Shown here in pieces: positions 1 to 12,113 of a stretch of 64,000 nucleotides of DNA. A program made the translations under genes and the position numbers. The DNA is from Nitrosomonas sp. GTDB taxonomy: Bacteria; Pseudomonadota; Gammaproteobacteria; Burkholderiales; Nitrosomonadaceae. The stretch spans positions 1-64,000 of the forward strand of contig JAMWZW010000005.1 of assembly GCA_024281995.1 (NCBI GenBank). Reading direction: 5' to 3'. The notes under the pieces are model-generated. The model saw nothing but the letters and a program-made list of their open reading frames with translations, did no database searches and was not told the origin of the DNA. How positions within the stretch are numbered: the stretch's first letter is position 1; each line of letters opens with the position of its first letter.

Positions 1-90
1 CGATAAAATTACCTCATTGAATAACTGAATTTGATCTAACAGACACATCGTTAAATCGGGTAACTGTCAGATCGGGTTTGAACTACTACA
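1..90 (+). mobile_element. IS481-like element, right end only (continues left of window)
   Basis: Bases 1-about 76 are the reverse complement of 10859-10934, the 3' end of the intact IS481-like element in this window. Bases 2-28 encode the last eight transposase residues (DKITSLNN) and a TGA stop on the plus strand. The terminal repeat runs to the final CTACTACA at 83-90, as at the outer end of the intact copy. The rest of this copy lies outside the window. It is inverted relative to the copy at 10846-12064, with both transposase 3' ends facing inward. Confidence 0.85.
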
Positions 91-196
91 ATTTCATTCA
101 TTTACTACACTCTTTTCCTATGGTTTGTCATGGAATTCATGGTGGATATTCGGGGTAAGGTTGGTATTCTGACTATTGGGTTCACGCCATGAATTA
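91..196 (+). other. Short open stretch between IS end and terminator, possible gene tail
   Basis: No convincing gene. One plus frame is open from the IS junction to a TGA at 190-192, just before a terminator-like hairpin. This is what the 3' tail of a gene cut off by the IS insertion would look like. The reading is too short (about 34 codons) to identify and may be chance. Confidence 0.2.
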
Positions 197-251
197 GAAC
201 CGTCCACCGTCATGTAGATAAACATGGTTGCAGCGGTTCTTTTTTATTTTT
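197..251 (+). terminator. Rho-independent terminator-like hairpin
   Basis: An outer GAACCG (197-202) pairs with CGGTTC (234-239). An inner CATGT/ACATG arm extends the stem, with some unpaired bases between. A T-rich tract (240-250) follows directly on the plus strand. The orientation fits a plus-strand transcript ending here, but no intact plus-strand gene lies upstream in the window. It may belong to a gene removed by the IS481 insertion. Confidence 0.55.
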
Positions 252-346
252 AGTAAGCGTTAATTTTCGCGTTATTTGGTACTGTTTTGCGGGTTGAAAT
301 GGCTTTATGGTCATTTCGAATTATTTGTCAAATACTGTTATAAGAG

Positions 347-658
347 TTAGTGAATCGTAGCAGCTAATTCATTTGCTATTAATTGGTGAAATGCATCTTT
401 ATTATATATAACTGAACGATTTGTATAATATGCTGCCCGTTCATACTGTTTTTTTCCAACTGATGCTTGATTTTCAGCAACAGCCAAAACAAACCCTTTC
501 TTTTGCTGTGCCCGATACTGCATGTAAATGACTTCCGCTTCAAGCAATCGAGTAGCAGAAGTAGCTGCAATGATGATTAACGGTGAATCTGTTCCAAGCA
601 TATGATCTGCCTTTAGTCCTCCAGATATAGGCAATTCAATATCATTTTGCAATGTCAT
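347..658 (-). CDS. Hypothetical protein or 3' part of a decayed gene
   Basis: This 103-residue reading frame is not recognised. It has no signal peptide or membrane helix. The middle contains a hydrophobic strand (SPLIIIAATSA) followed by a charged, Tyr- and Gln-rich half, which suggests a soluble alpha/beta protein. The ATG at 658 has only a weak upstream purine tract. In the same frame the sequence reads sensibly for about 11 codons before the ATG (VIEEIAKETN) and then meets a TAA. This may therefore be the C-terminal third of the frameshifted gene at 669-1308 rather than an independent gene. Confidence 0.4.
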   Translation of the reverse strand: MTLQNDIELPISGGLKADHMLGTDSPLIIIAATSATRLLEAEVIYMQYRAQQKKGFVLAVAENQASVGKKQYERAAYYTNRSVIYNKDAFHQLIANELAATIH

Positions 659-668
659 ATTAGTTTCT

Positions 669-1308
669 TTAGCAATTTCTTCGATAACCTGTTATAACTA
701 TTTGATCATTACTTCCAGGGTATTCTATAGGTGTGACAATACGCTGCACGCCGCCTTCGTCAGTATGCACTTCGAAGAGCGAGCAGATTGCTTGTTTAAG
801 ATCGCGGTTTATCACCATAAAATAAAGACTCTGCTGTTGGGTTATTGTCTGGCGGTGAGATTCCGCATGCATCGCAAAAAATTAAAATCAACTCAAGTCG
901 GTCTTTATAAATTCTTGGATCAAGATTTTTGGTTTGCATTTTTATTTCTGGGGCCCCAGGAAGAAATCTATCGGTATAATCAATATTTGTTTTACATGGC
1001 GTTTTGCAATGAAATCCTTTATGACTAGGATGCCAATGAAATTCAAATAAAGGACTTAAATCGCCATTAGCGAGACGATAATGTAGATAGCCCAAAAAAG
1101 CGCTATCTGTCTGTGTATCTCCATCCTTCCAACACATTAAAACTACGTGTTTATCTGATACATCTAGCATGCCAGTAGTATGAATACGTGGCCCACCCAA
1201 CTTGTTAAAAGGTTTTGGTAGCTTGTTTCTTTTTTGAGGCTTAAATTCAGGAGCGCTTCTTAACTACTTTGGTAATAATTTATGTGCGCGTAAGTCCTTC
1301 GGAGTCAT
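669..1308 (-). pseudogene. Decayed hypothetical gene with internal stop and frameshift
   Basis: Reading starts at an ATG at 1308 (MTPKDLRAHKLLPK), meets an in-frame TAG, and continues in the same frame through LRSAPEFKPQKRNK into a 134-codon open segment ending at 796. A second frame overlaps that end and stays open to a TAA at 669-671 (RDLKQAICSLFEVHTDEGG). This suggests a frameshift near 800-870. The product is soluble, with a His-rich stretch (FEFHWHPSHKGFH). I do not recognise the family. The internal TAG and the frame change mark it as non-functional. The frame at 347-658 could be its last third. Confidence 0.5.
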
Positions 1309-1586
1309 TGGTCTTTATTTAGAAAAACGGATGACTATCGTATCATGCCAGGCAATCCAGACTCAGTGAATACAAAAATGGTACAGCTCTCGATTGCATA
1401 TGATAAAGTGGCTAAACACATTTTTTCACTGTCACATAAGCAACAAAACATCTACAGTCTTAACGTTGCCAAAAATAAATTTACTTCCGGGGTTGTTTCT
1501 TTTTTATTCCGGATTTATTTCCTTCCTTACACTTACGCTCGCTATATTTTGTATTCACTACTCTTGAAATTTCTGAATATAAATCC

Positions 1587-1623
1587 TATTATTAGCACTC
1601 ATGGCTAAAGAGTGCTAATAATA
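1587..1623 (+). promoter_or_regulatory. CIRCE operator (HrcA binding site) of groESL
   Basis: The canonical CIRCE sequence TTAGCACTC-N9-GAGTGCTAA is present without mismatch at 1592-1618. The arms extend outward to a 14-bp perfect inverted repeat (1587-1600 and 1610-1623). HrcA is known to bind this element and repress heat-shock operons. It lies about 100 bp before groES. A CTTGAAA at 1563 with a loose downstream match might be a sigma-32-type promoter, but that part is speculative. No hrcA gene is in the window. Confidence 0.95.
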
Positions 1624-1719
1624 GTTTTTTAATATTAGGTTTGGCTGTTTTGGAGATTCTTTTTTTAAATAAAGTGCAAGATATTGCATAAATTACTAAT
1701 TTTAACAGGAGATGGCAGT

Positions 1720-2010
1720 ATGAAGATTCGTCCTTTGCATGATCGTGTGATTGTCAAACGATTAGAAGATGAACGTAAAACCGCATCAGGCATTGTTATT
1801 CCAGATAGTGCAGCGGAGAAACCTGATCAAGGTGAAGTTTTGGCTGTAGGAAAGGGTAAAGTAGGGGATGACGGAAAGGTTCGTCCTGTAGAGGTTAAGG
1901 TTGGTGATAAAGTGTTATTTGGCAAATATGCCGGGCAAGCTGTAAAGGTTCAGGGAGAGGAACTTTTAGTTATGCGGGAAGAAGATATTATGGGTGTGAT
2001 TGAAGGTTGA
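1720..2010 (+). CDS. groES: Co-chaperonin GroES
   Basis: GroES is the 10-kDa heptameric lid of the GroEL folding chamber. The 96-residue product starts [10 protein letters not shown] and has the full Cpn10 fold, with the mobile loop around residues 17-32 and the conserved [10 protein letters not shown] segment near the C-terminus. Length is standard. The ATG at 1720 has an AGGAG about 8 bases upstream; an earlier in-frame start at 1684 would add 12 unrelated residues and is less likely. It is followed 54 bp later by groEL and lies behind a CIRCE operator, so HrcA-controlled heat-shock expression is expected. Confidence 0.98.
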   Translation: MKIRPLHDRVIVKRLEDERKTASGIVIPDSAAEKPDQGEVLAVGKGKVGDDGKVRPVEVKVGDKVLFGKYAGQAVKVQGEELLVMREEDIMGVIEG

Positions 2011-2046
2011 AAAGTTTAATCCAATTACTTGCTAAAAATAATTTGA

Positions 2047-3714
<1,668 letters not shown>

Positions 3715-3753
3715 TATTTTGCATGTTGCGTATTGTAAGTGATTGATATCAAG

Positions 3754-3787
3754 CAGACCTCAGATAATCCTGGGGTCTGTTTTTTTA
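3754..3787 (+). terminator. Rho-independent terminator of groESL
   Basis: CAGACC (3754-3759) pairs with GGTCTG (3774-3779), extended inside by CAG/CTG pairs around a short AT-rich loop. Seven or more T residues follow on the plus strand. It lies 40 bp after the groEL stop and should end the groESL transcript. Confidence 0.9.
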
Positions 3788-3880
3788 TCGTACTGTTTGT
3801 TAGCTAGTGTTTGAGGAATAAGCGCGCTTATGAGGTTTTTTATCTCTTTTGAAAATATTTTAGCGTGATAAATTCGGGTT

Positions 3881-4654
3881 ATGGAAAAATTAGAAAACTA
3901 CGTGGCGCCGAAAGATCTTCTTAAAGATCGTGTTGTTTTTGTCACAGGCGCTGGTCAAGGCCTTGGACGTGTTGCGGCATTAGCTTATGCAAATCATGGT
4001 GCAACAGTAATTTTGCATGGACGCAAGGTAGAAAAATTAGAGCGTGTTTATGATGAAATTGAGGCTATAGGAAAGGCGCAGGCATTAATTTATCCACTTA
4101 ATTTTGAGAATGCTCAGGACAAGGATTTTGTGATACTAGCCCGAGCGATAGAGCAGCAACTCGGTCGGTTAGATGGAATTTTGCATAGTGCAGCTTTTCT
4201 TTATGGTTTGAGTCCTCTTGAAAATCAAACGATGGAACAATGGCAAGCTATTTTAAGGATCAACTTGATTGCTCCCTTTGCGTTGACCCGAGCGTGTATG
4301 TCATTACTAAAAGCGGCTCCGGATGCAAGTGTCATTATGACTTCGAGCTCTCATGGACATAGTCCTTCAGCGTATTGGGGAGGATTTACAATTGCGAAAG
4401 CTGGTATTGAAGCTTTAGTTAAAGTTCAAGCTGATGAATGGGAAGTGATACCAAGTTTGCGGATTAATGCTATCGTTCCAGGCATTGTTAATTCTCCACA
4501 ACGTGCTAGAACTCATCCTGGAGAAGTTAAGAAAAGCATAATGCAGCCTGAAAATTTAATGGCGACTTATCTATACTTGATGGGACCGGACAGTAGAAAG
4601 ATAAATGGCCAAATATTATTTTGTCAGAGTGATAAACGATCTGGCTGCGATTGA
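3881..4654 (+). CDS. YciK-like short-chain dehydrogenase/reductase
   Basis: This is an NAD(P)-dependent Rossmann oxidoreductase of the SDR superfamily, closest to the YciK group; its substrate is unknown. The cofactor motif TGAGQGLG is at residues 22-29, an HSAA-type motif (here HSAAFL) stabilises the sheet, and TSSS supplies the catalytic Ser. The expected catalytic Tyr of YxxxK is Phe169, with Lys173 present. The Tyr-to-Phe change may be common in the beta-proteobacterial branch or may alter catalysis. Length (257 aa) is normal. It stands alone between groESL and tRNA-Leu. Confidence 0.85.
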   Translation: MEKLENYVAPKDLLKDRVVFVTGAGQGLGRVAALAYANHGATVILHGRKVEKLERVYDEIEAIGKAQALIYPLNFENAQDKDFVILARAIEQQLGRLDGILHSAAFLYGLSPLENQTMEQWQAILRINLIAPFALTRACMSLLKAAPDASVIMTSSSHGHSPSAYWGGFTIAKAGIEALVKVQADEWEVIPSLRINAIVPGIVNSPQRARTHPGEVKKSIMQPENLMATYLYLMGPDSRKINGQILFCQSDKRSGCD

Positions 4655-4709
4655 GGAGATTAAAAGGTATAATTACAAAAGTAAGAGAATAATCTTGACA
4701 GATTAGGAT

Positions 4710-4794
<85 letters not shown>

Positions 4795-4886
4795 AAATTT
4801 TCTCAATGTTTAAATTTAAAAATACTATGTGTTAATGAGTTAATAGTGTCTATTATGTTGAAAAATATAATCAATCAGGAATTTTA

Positions 4887-6188
4887 ATGGAATCAATGAT
4901 AGAAAATCTTGGTACGCTGGAACGTCGTTTTGATATTACAATTTCTATTGAACAATTACAGAGAGAGGCTGAGGATCGCTTAAAAAAGTTGGTGAAGACG
5001 ACCAAACTACATGGTTTTCGTCCAGGAAAAGTTCCATTCAAAATGATTGTGCAGATGTATGGTGCACAAGTTCATAATGATGTGTTAAACGCTGCAGTGC
5101 AGAAGAAATTTTCCGATGCCATTAAAGAACTAAATGTACAAGTTGCCGGTTATCCCAAATTTGAAGCAAAACCAAAAACTGATGATGCATTTTATACATT
5201 TAGTGCCACGTTTGAAATTTATCCAGAAATAGTGATTGGTGATCTAAGTCAACAAAATATCGAGAAACCTAATGTAAAGATAGGTGATGCCGATATTGAT
5301 AAGACGTTAAATATGATCCGTAAACAGCGTGTTAAGTATGAGTTAGTGAACCGTCCAGCAAAGAAAAATGATCGAGTAAGAATAGATTATAGTGGTGCGA
5401 TAGCAGGCGTTATTTTTGAGGGTGGTGTAGCCAAAGACGTTCAATTGATAATCGGAGATGGAAAATTCCTCAAAGATTTTGAAGCTTCTCTGATTGATAT
5501 GAAAGTCGGAGATAACAAATCATTTGATGTTGTTTTTCCAGAGGATTATCATGGCAAAGAGATTGCTGGAAAGACCGTTACATTTGAAGTGAAACTGAAA
5601 GACGTGGAAGAGTCTATTTTGCCCAAAATAGATGCCGATTTTGCCAAGTTACTTGGTGTTTCAGATGGAGATATTCAAAAGTTACGCAAAGGAGTTCAGC
5701 AAGATCTAGAGCGTGAAGTTTCTAAACGAATTAGGACAAAACTTAAAGAACAAATTATGCAATCATTATTAGACGTGACACCGATTGCAGCTCCACGCTT
5801 CTTGATTAATCAAGAGGTGGAACGTTTAGTACAGAATGCGAAGAGTAATGTCGAGGCGCGTGGTATGAGTGTTCATGAAATAAATCTTGCACCAGATTTA
5901 TTTAAAGAAAAAGCAGAGTATCGAATTAAATTAGGCTTAATTCTCTCAGAGCTTGTCAAGATACATTCATTGAAGGCTACTCGTGAGCAAGTTAGAAGCA
6001 TAATAGAAGATGCAGCACAAAACTATGACAATCCCGAGCAAGTTATTAAGTGGCATTATGCTTCTGCAGAACGGTTACATGAAGTTGAATCATTGGTATT
6101 AGAAGAAAATGTAGTTGATTGGGCGCTCAATAAAGTGAATTTAGTTGATAAAACTGTGACATTTGATGAGTTGATGAGGATATCTTGA
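4887..6188 (+). CDS. tig: Trigger factor (ribosome-associated chaperone)
   Basis: Trigger factor binds L23 at the ribosomal exit tunnel and shields nascent chains. The 433-residue product has the ribosome-binding N-terminal domain with its signature GFRPGKVP at 43-50, an FKBP-type peptidyl-prolyl isomerase domain around 155-240, and the helical C-terminal chaperone domain. The ATG at 4887 follows a CAGGA at a suitable distance; a second ATG three codons later is possible. clpP begins 2 bases after the stop. The arrangement tig-clpP-clpX-lon is conserved in proteobacteria and couples folding to proteolysis. Confidence 0.97.
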   Translation: MESMIENLGTLERRFDITISIEQLQREAEDRLKKLVKTTKLHGFRPGKVPFKMIVQMYGAQVHNDVLNAAVQKKFSDAIKELNVQVAGYPKFEAKPKTDDAFYTFSATFEIYPEIVIGDLSQQNIEKPNVKIGDADIDKTLNMIRKQRVKYELVNRPAKKNDRVRIDYSGAIAGVIFEGGVAKDVQLIIGDGKFLKDFEASLIDMKVGDNKSFDVVFPEDYHGKEIAGKTVTFEVKLKDVEESILPKIDADFAKLLGVSDGDIQKLRKGVQQDLEREVSKRIRTKLKEQIMQSLLDVTPIAAPRFLINQEVERLVQNAKSNVEARGMSVHEINLAPDLFKEKAEYRIKLGLILSELVKIHSLKATREQVRSIIEDAAQNYDNPEQVIKWHYASAERLHEVESLVLEENVVDWALNKVNLVDKTVTFDELMRIS

Positions 6189-6189
6189 A

Positions 6190-6828
6190 ATGATGCAACT
6201 ATCTAGAACAAATAGCCTTGAACCCAGGGATTTAGGATTGATTCCTATGGTAATTGAAACAAGTGGGCGAGGGGAGCGTGCGTATGATATTTATTCGCGA
6301 CTTTTAAAGGAAAGGGTGGTATTTTTAGTAGGGCCTGTTACAGAAGTGAGTGCAAATTTAATTGTTGCGCAATTTTTATTTTTAGAATCTGAGAATTCCG
6401 AAAAGGATATACATTTTTATATTAACTCGCCTGGCGGTATTGTATCTGCTGGCTTAGCGATTTATGACACGATGCAATATATTAAACCAGACGTAAGTAC
6501 TTTATGTATTGGACAGGCAGCAAGTATGGGGGCATTACTATTGACCGCTGGCACAAAAGGAAAACGTTATTGTTTGCCAAACTCGCGTGTAATGATTCAT
6601 CAACCATTAGGTGGTTTTCAAGGGCAGGCTTCTGATATTGAGATACATGCACGTGAAATCCTGTATCTTAAAGCTCGATTAAATGAGATTATGGCAAAGC
6701 ATACGGGTCGACCAGTATCTGATGTTGAAAAGGATACAGATCGTGATAATTTTATGAGTGCAACTGAATCAGTAAATTATGGTTTGGTTGATGCAGTATT
6801 GACGCATAGAGATGCTAATGCTAATTGA
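6190..6828 (+). CDS. clpP: ATP-dependent Clp protease proteolytic subunit
   Basis: ClpP forms the tetradecameric serine protease chamber used by ClpX and ClpA. The 212-residue product has catalytic Ser112 in [10 protein letters not shown], His137 in VMIHQPLGG and Asp186 in the DTDRDN segment, with the same spacing as in E. coli. It starts 2 bases after the tig stop, suggesting translational coupling. clpX follows 60 bp later. A short N-terminal propeptide would be removed on maturation. No anomaly is seen. Confidence 0.98.
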   Translation: MMQLSRTNSLEPRDLGLIPMVIETSGRGERAYDIYSRLLKERVVFLVGPVTEVSANLIVAQFLFLESENSEKDIHFYINSPGGIVSAGLAIYDTMQYIKPDVSTLCIGQAASMGALLLTAGTKGKRYCLPNSRVMIHQPLGGFQGQASDIEIHAREILYLKARLNEIMAKHTGRPVSDVEKDTDRDNFMSATESVNYGLVDAVLTHRDANAN

Positions 6829-6888
6829 ATAAATGCATGCTTGATTTAATAATAAGTACCTTAAACTCGTTCACTATGGGATAAGAAT

Positions 6889-8166
6889 ATGCCAGACAAA
6901 GCTAGTAGTGAGAAACTTCTTTATTGTTCTTTTTGCGGCAAAAGTCAGCATGAAGTAAGAAAATTAATAGCAGGCCCATCTGTATTCATTTGTGATGAAT
7001 GTATTGATCTGTGCAATGACATTATTCGTGAAGAAATGCAAGGTGATGAATCTGCGAAGCTGGTTAAGTCAAATTTGCCTGTACCCCGTGAAATATGCCA
7101 GATACTTGATCAATATGTAATAGGACAAGAATCGGCAAAGAAAATATTATCAGTAGCAGTTTATAACCATTATAAGCGTTTGAGAAATGTTACCAAATCA
7201 GATGAAACAGATGATATCGAGTTGTCTAAAAGTAACATTCTGCTCGTTGGTCCAACGGGTTCAGGGAAAACATTGCTTGCACAAACATTAGCCCGACTGT
7301 TGGATGTGCCTTTTATAATGGCAGATGCCACAGCTCTGACGGAAGCTGGTTATGTAGGAGAAGATGTTGAGAATATTATTCAGAAATTACTCCAAAAATG
7401 TAATTATGATGCGGAAAAAGCGCAAAGAGGAATCGTATATATAGATGAGATTGATAAGATTTCGCGTAAATCAGATAATCCGTCGATTACACGTGATGTT
7501 TCTGGGGAAGGTGTACAGCAAGCACTACTAAAATTAATTGAAGGTACTGTTGCCATGGTTCCACCTCAGGGAGGACGAAAGCATCCTAATCAGGAATTTA
7601 TTCAGGTAGATACTACAAATATTTTATTTATTTGTGGGGGGGCATTTGATGGACTTGATAAAGTAATAAGGGCGCGCACCGAAAAAGGTGGGATAGGTTT
7701 TGGTGTTGATGTAAAAAGTAATACAAAAAAAGATATGAGTAAAGTTCTGCAGCGAGTTGAACCAGAAGACTTGGTTAAGTTTGGTCTGATTCCAGAATTT
7801 GTTGGGCGTTTACCAGTTGTTGCTACATTAGAAGAGCTAAATGAAACAGCTCTGATTCAGATACTAACAGAACCGAGAAATGCCCTTGTCAAACAATACT
7901 GGAAGATGTTCAATATGGAAGGTGGAGTTGATTTGGAATTTCGTGAACCTGCGCTCAAGGCAATTGCAAAAAGAGCCTTAACACGTAAAACAGGCGCACG
8001 TGGTTTACGCTCTATTCTAGAAGAAATATTACTTGACATCATGTACGATCTTCCATCATTGGAGAATGTTTCAAAAGTCGTCATTGACTATAATCTAGCC
8101 AATGACGACATTAAACCAATATTAATTTATTCGGACCAACCCAAGGTAGCTAAACGTTCCAAGTAA
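6889..8166 (+). CDS. clpX: ClpX unfoldase, ATP-binding subunit of ClpXP
   Basis: ClpX is the AAA+ hexamer that recognises, unfolds and feeds substrates to ClpP. The 425-residue product has the N-terminal zinc-binding domain with Cys13, Cys16, Cys35 and Cys38, Walker A GPTGSGKT at 121-128, and Walker [12 protein letters not shown] near 182. An IGF-type loop is expected between the AAA+ subdomains: [12 protein letters not shown] corresponds to the conserved sensor region. Length is typical. It follows clpP in the same operon and precedes lon by 139 bp. Confidence 0.98.
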   Translation: MPDKASSEKLLYCSFCGKSQHEVRKLIAGPSVFICDECIDLCNDIIREEMQGDESAKLVKSNLPVPREICQILDQYVIGQESAKKILSVAVYNHYKRLRNVTKSDETDDIELSKSNILLVGPTGSGKTLLAQTLARLLDVPFIMADATALTEAGYVGEDVENIIQKLLQKCNYDAEKAQRGIVYIDEIDKISRKSDNPSITRDVSGEGVQQALLKLIEGTVAMVPPQGGRKHPNQEFIQVDTTNILFICGGAFDGLDKVIRARTEKGGIGFGVDVKSNTKKDMSKVLQRVEPEDLVKFGLIPEFVGRLPVVATLEELNETALIQILTEPRNALVKQYWKMFNMEGGVDLEFREPALKAIAKRALTRKTGARGLRSILEEILLDIMYDLPSLENVSKVVIDYNLANDDIKPILIYSDQPKVAKRSK

Positions 8167-8305
8167 TTAATAAAAACTATTTGTTACTATTATGAATATA
8201 TAAGGTTAAGTTTGCATTTATAAAACTAAGGTATTATCGGCGAATGACAATGAATTGCTAATTGTATATATTTTACAGTGGCGAGCTATATGAAAATAAG
8301 TAGAC

Positions 8306-10720
8306 ATGACTTTTTTAGATAAAAACTCTGAAGAATTAATTTTACCACTCTTACCATTGCGAGATGTGGTGGTTTTTCCACACATGGTTATACCATTATT
8401 TGTGGGAAGGCAAAAATCTATCAAAGCACTCGAACTGGCAATGGAGTCAAATAAAAATATTTTGCTAGTTGCTCAGAAAGTAGCATCAAAAGATGATCCT
8501 GCACCCGAGGATCTTTATGACGTATGTAGCGTTGCCAGTTTATTGCAAATGCTAAAGCTTCCTGATGGGACTGTAAAAGTCTTAGTAGAAGGTAATTATC
8601 GTGCTCGTATCCTCGAATTAATTGATTCTGAGACGCATTTCTCTGGTAGAGCAGTACAAGTTTTTTCTGATATAGAAAATAATTCTGAGGCAGAGGCGAT
8701 GCGACGTGCTATCCTGACTCAATTTGATCAATATGTAAAACTTAATAAAAAGATTCCGCCAGAAATAATTACCTCGCTGAGCGGTATAGATGACGCTGGG
8801 CGTTTAGCAGATACTATTGCTGCCTATTTACCACTAAAACTTGAGCAGAAGCAGGTAATACTTGAAATTTTTGAAGTATCTAAGCGTTTAGAGCATTTGT
8901 TGGGTCTCCTAGAGACTGAGCTAGATATATTACAAGTTGAGAAGCGTATTCGTGGCAGAGTTAAACGCCAGATGGAAAAAAGTCAGCGTGACTATTATCT
9001 CAATGAACAAGTAAAAGCTATCCAAAAGGAATTAGGTGAAGGTGAAGACGGGGCAGATTTAGAAGAAATCGAGAAGAAAATTATTTCTGCTCAAATGCCT
9101 AAAGAAGCTCGTATAAAAGCTGAATCGGAATTTAAAAAACTTCGCTTAATGTCTCCTATGTCTGCAGAAGCTACGGTTGTACGAAATTATATTGATGTAC
9201 TTGTGGCTTTACCGTGGAAGAGAAAAAATAAGATTAACCATGATCTTAAAGCTGCGGAAGAAATACTTGAAAAAGACCATTATGGCTTGGAGAAAGTTAA
9301 GGAACGAATCGTTGAGTATTTAGCAGTACAGCAGCGAGTAAGCAAAATGAAAGCACCAATTCTTTGTCTGGTTGGTCCCCCGGGCGTCGGAAAAACTTCG
9401 TTAGGTCAATCAATTGCTCGAGCTACAAATAGAAAATTTGTGCGTATGTCACTTGGAGGGGTTCGTGATGAAGCTGAAATTCGGGGTCATCGACGAACCT
9501 ATATAGGATCAATGCCTGGTAAGATCTTACATAATATGAGCAAGGTTGGTGTAAAAAATCCGCTTTTCCTGCTTGATGAGGTTGACAAAATGGGCATGGA
9601 TTTTCGTGGAGATCCATCATCTGCTTTATTGGAAGTGCTTGATCCAGAGCAAAATAATACATTTGTTGATCATTATGTTGAAGTAGAGTACGACTTATCT
9701 GATGTCATGTTTGTGGCAACTGCAAATACACTAAATATTCCTCCTGCGTTACTCGATCGCATGGAAATAATTCAATTATCAGGATATACAGAGGATGAGA
9801 AGCTGAATATAGCTACGCGTTATTTATTAACTAAGCAAATGCAAAATCATGGACTTAAAGATAAAGAACTAAGTGTTTCAGTTTCCGCTTTGCGGGATAT
9901 TGCTCGCTACTATACAAGAGAAGCTGGTGTACGCTCAATGGAGCGAGAAATTTCTAAAATCTGCCGAAAAGCTGTAAAAGCGATGTTACTTAAAAAAGAA
10001 AAGAATAGAATAACTGTTACATCACGTAATCTCGAAAAGTTTTTAGGAGTGCGGCGCTTTACATATGGTATTGCTGAAGAAAAGAATCAAGTGGGACAAG
10101 TTACCGGTTTGGCGTGGACAGAGGTGGGTGGCGAATTGTTGACTATTGAAGCTGTAGTATTGCCTGGAAAAGGAAAGACTATTACCACTGGTAAATTAGG
10201 TGAAGTAATGCAAGAATCTATACAAGCTGCTTTATCCGTTGTTAGGAGCCGCTTTCATTCATTGGGTATACCTGAAGATTTTTATCAAAAGAATGATATT
10301 CATATACATCTTCCTGAGGGAGCTACACCTAAAGATGGACCAAGTGCAGGTATCGGTATTTGTGTCGCGATAGTGTCAATTTTGACGAATATCGCTGTAA
10401 GAGCGGATATAGCTATGACGGGAGAAATTACTTTGAGAGGAGAAGTGCTCCAAATAGGTGGTTTGAAGGAAAAACTGTTAGCAGCACATCGCGGTGGAAT
10501 TAAAGGAGTTATTATTCCTGAAAGTAATGTCAAAGATTTGACTGAGATTCCTTTGAATGTGAGAAATCAACTCACTATATATCCTGTTAAATGGATTGAT
10601 CAAGTACTTGATCTCGCACTAGAGCACAAACCAGAATTAGTTTCTATTCCACTCGCGCAACAATCGACTATTCAGCCAAAAGCTGAAGAAACATTAATAG
10701 AAAATGTAATCAAGCATTAA
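8306..10720 (+). CDS. lon: Lon protease, ATP-dependent (LonA)
   Basis: Lon degrades misfolded and regulatory proteins. The 804-residue product has the N-terminal substrate-binding LON domain, an AAA+ module with Walker A GPPGVGKT at about 357-364 and Walker [12 protein letters not shown], and a C-terminal peptidase domain with catalytic Ser680 in GPSAGIG and the downstream Lys of the Ser-Lys dyad. The ATG at 8306 has only a weak ribosome site. The 139-bp gap after clpX could hold its own promoter, but I could not identify one with confidence. The IS481-like element begins 125 bp after its stop. Confidence 0.98.
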   Translation: MTFLDKNSEELILPLLPLRDVVVFPHMVIPLFVGRQKSIKALELAMESNKNILLVAQKVASKDDPAPEDLYDVCSVASLLQMLKLPDGTVKVLVEGNYRARILELIDSETHFSGRAVQVFSDIENNSEAEAMRRAILTQFDQYVKLNKKIPPEIITSLSGIDDAGRLADTIAAYLPLKLEQKQVILEIFEVSKRLEHLLGLLETELDILQVEKRIRGRVKRQMEKSQRDYYLNEQVKAIQKELGEGEDGADLEEIEKKIISAQMPKEARIKAESEFKKLRLMSPMSAEATVVRNYIDVLVALPWKRKNKINHDLKAAEEILEKDHYGLEKVKERIVEYLAVQQRVSKMKAPILCLVGPPGVGKTSLGQSIARATNRKFVRMSLGGVRDEAEIRGHRRTYIGSMPGKILHNMSKVGVKNPLFLLDEVDKMGMDFRGDPSSALLEVLDPEQNNTFVDHYVEVEYDLSDVMFVATANTLNIPPALLDRMEIIQLSGYTEDEKLNIATRYLLTKQMQNHGLKDKELSVSVSALRDIARYYTREAGVRSMEREISKICRKAVKAMLLKKEKNRITVTSRNLEKFLGVRRFTYGIAEEKNQVGQVTGLAWTEVGGELLTIEAVVLPGKGKTITTGKLGEVMQESIQAALSVVRSRFHSLGIPEDFYQKNDIHIHLPEGATPKDGPSAGIGICVAIVSILTNIAVRADIAMTGEITLRGEVLQIGGLKEKLLAAHRGGIKGVIIPESNVKDLTEIPLNVRNQLTIYPVKWIDQVLDLALEHKPELVSIPLAQQSTIQPKAEETLIENVIKH

Positions 10721-10845
10721 CTGAAGATGGGTATGCAGACGCTGCTGTAGTGGCTTATAAATAGTCGTCCCTGCAAAACGCTAGGGAACCCTATAAATGT
10801 TGGAATTCATGCGAATTAGCAAACGCTGAAATCCCGGGGAAAATA

Positions 10846-12064
10846 TGTAGTAGTCTCGACCCGATCTGACAGTTACCCGATTTAACGATGTGTCTGTTAG
10901 ATCAAATTCAGTTATTCAATGAGGTAATTTTATCGTCCCACACCCCCTTTGCGTCAATTAAAGTTTGCATCGGTGTACGCCCACAACACATTTTTCCTTG
11001 GTGAGTACGTGTGTTGTTGTAATACACCATCCAGTCATCCAGATCGTGCTGTAACTCTTCGATCGATTGGTAAATCTTACGCCTGAATGCTACTTGGTAG
11101 AATTCCTGCAAGATGGTTTTGTGGAAACGCTCGCAGATACCATTTGTTTGTGGATGATTGGCTTTCGTTCTGGAATGCTCAATGTCATTGAGTGCCAGAT
11201 AGAGCTGGTAATCGTGACTCTCCGGCTTACCGCAGTATTCGGTACCGCGATCGGTCAGGATACGGATGACTCCCATACCTTGTTCGACAAAGAACGGAAG
11301 CACCCGGTCATTAAGCAAATCAGCTGCTGTGATCGGCGTTTTGGTGGTATACAACTTCGCTGCAGCCCACTTGGAATAAGTATCGACGAATGTTTGCTGA
11401 TAAATTCGACCCACGCCCTTGATGGTGCCAACGTAAAATGTGTCTTGGCTGCCGAGATAGCCTGGATGAGCCGTCTCGATTTCGCCATGAGCAACATCGT
11501 CTTCTTGTTTCTTCTCCAGGGCCTGCACTTGCGCTTCGGTCAGCACTGCTCCGGTCTCGGCGATATGTTTCTCCAAGGCTGACAAACGCTTCTTGAACGA
11601 CTCCAGATTCTGACGCAGCCACACCGAACGAACGCCAGATGGAGAAACAATGATTCCGCGTTTGCGTAGTTCATTAGAAACACGAACCTGACCAAACGCA
11701 GGTTGCTCCAGCGCAAAAGCTTTGATCGCTGCTTCCGTCGCTTCTTCTACGCGATTCTTGATATTGGGTTTACGCCGGTTCTCATCAATCAGTGCCTCAA
11801 CGCCTCCTGCCTCCACGGCAGCCTGATAGCGATAGAAAGTATCGCGTGAAAAACCCATTACCTTGCAGGCTCGGGATACATTTCCAAGCTCGGCTGCCAG
11901 ATTAAGCAAACCAATCTTGTGTTTGATGATAGTTCGTTGAATACTACTCATGGGATTACTCCTTTGCGCTTGCGCGCTTCGTTGATAAAGATTCACACCT
12001 CTATCAAACCGGGTAATCCCACCTTTGGCAAGACCTACTGTCAGATCAAGTCTGAACTACTACA
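10846..12064 (-). mobile_element. IS481-like insertion sequence, complete
   Basis: The element is 1,219 bp. Its ends are imperfect inverted repeats of about 28 bp starting TGTAGTAGT and sharing GATCTGACAGT (10846-10873 and 12037-12064). It carries one intact transposase on the minus strand. No short direct repeat is visible at the flanks (AAATA before, CATCAG after). The lack of a target duplication suggests recombination after insertion or an old insertion. A second copy, inverted, ends at position 90. Its base composition is visibly more GC-rich than the surrounding genes. Confidence 0.92.
10908..11951 (-). CDS. IS481 family transposase
   Basis: The product moves its IS by a DDE reaction. 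The 347-residue protein has an N-terminal helix-turn-helix region (around residues 10-55, RACKVMGFSRDTFYRY) and an rve-type integrase core, with acidic residues in TFVDTYSKW, ILTDRGTEY and NGICERFHKT. The chosen ATG at 11951 has AAGGAG 8 bases upstream; the longer frame beginning at 11996 lacks a comparable site. The frame is intact, so the element may still be active. Its last residues are identical to those encoded at the window start. Confidence 0.93.
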   Translation of the reverse strand: MSSIQRTIIKHKIGLLNLAAELGNVSRACKVMGFSRDTFYRYQAAVEAGGVEALIDENRRKPNIKNRVEEATEAAIKAFALEQPAFGQVRVSNELRKRGIIVSPSGVRSVWLRQNLESFKKRLSALEKHIAETGAVLTEAQVQALEKKQEDDVAHGEIETAHPGYLGSQDTFYVGTIKGVGRIYQQTFVDTYSKWAAAKLYTTKTPITAADLLNDRVLPFFVEQGMGVIRILTDRGTEYCGKPESHDYQLYLALNDIEHSRTKANHPQTNGICERFHKTILQEFYQVAFRRKIYQSIEELQHDLDDWMVYYNNTRTHQGKMCCGRTPMQTLIDAKGVWDDKITSLNN

Positions 12065-12113
12065 CATCAGCACTTGCAATACGGGCTGGTGTTCATGTGG
12101 GCGTTTTGTTTTC

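Noticed and set aside
1345-1608. Open plus-strand frame of 87 codons before groES
   Set aside because: It runs through the CIRCE operator, has no ribosome site and no recognisable motif; hydrophobic runs reflect AT-rich DNA.
4695-4700. TTGACA just before tRNA-Leu as a -35 box
   Set aside because: It is only 10 bases before the tRNA, leaving no room for a -10 box and start site.
10721-10845. CCCT/AGGG pairing after lon as a terminator
   Set aside because: The stem is only four pairs with a long loop and there is no T-run after it.
11067-11582. Plus-strand open frame inside the IS481-like element
   Set aside because: It lies opposite the transposase, which has all catalytic motifs; no independent support.
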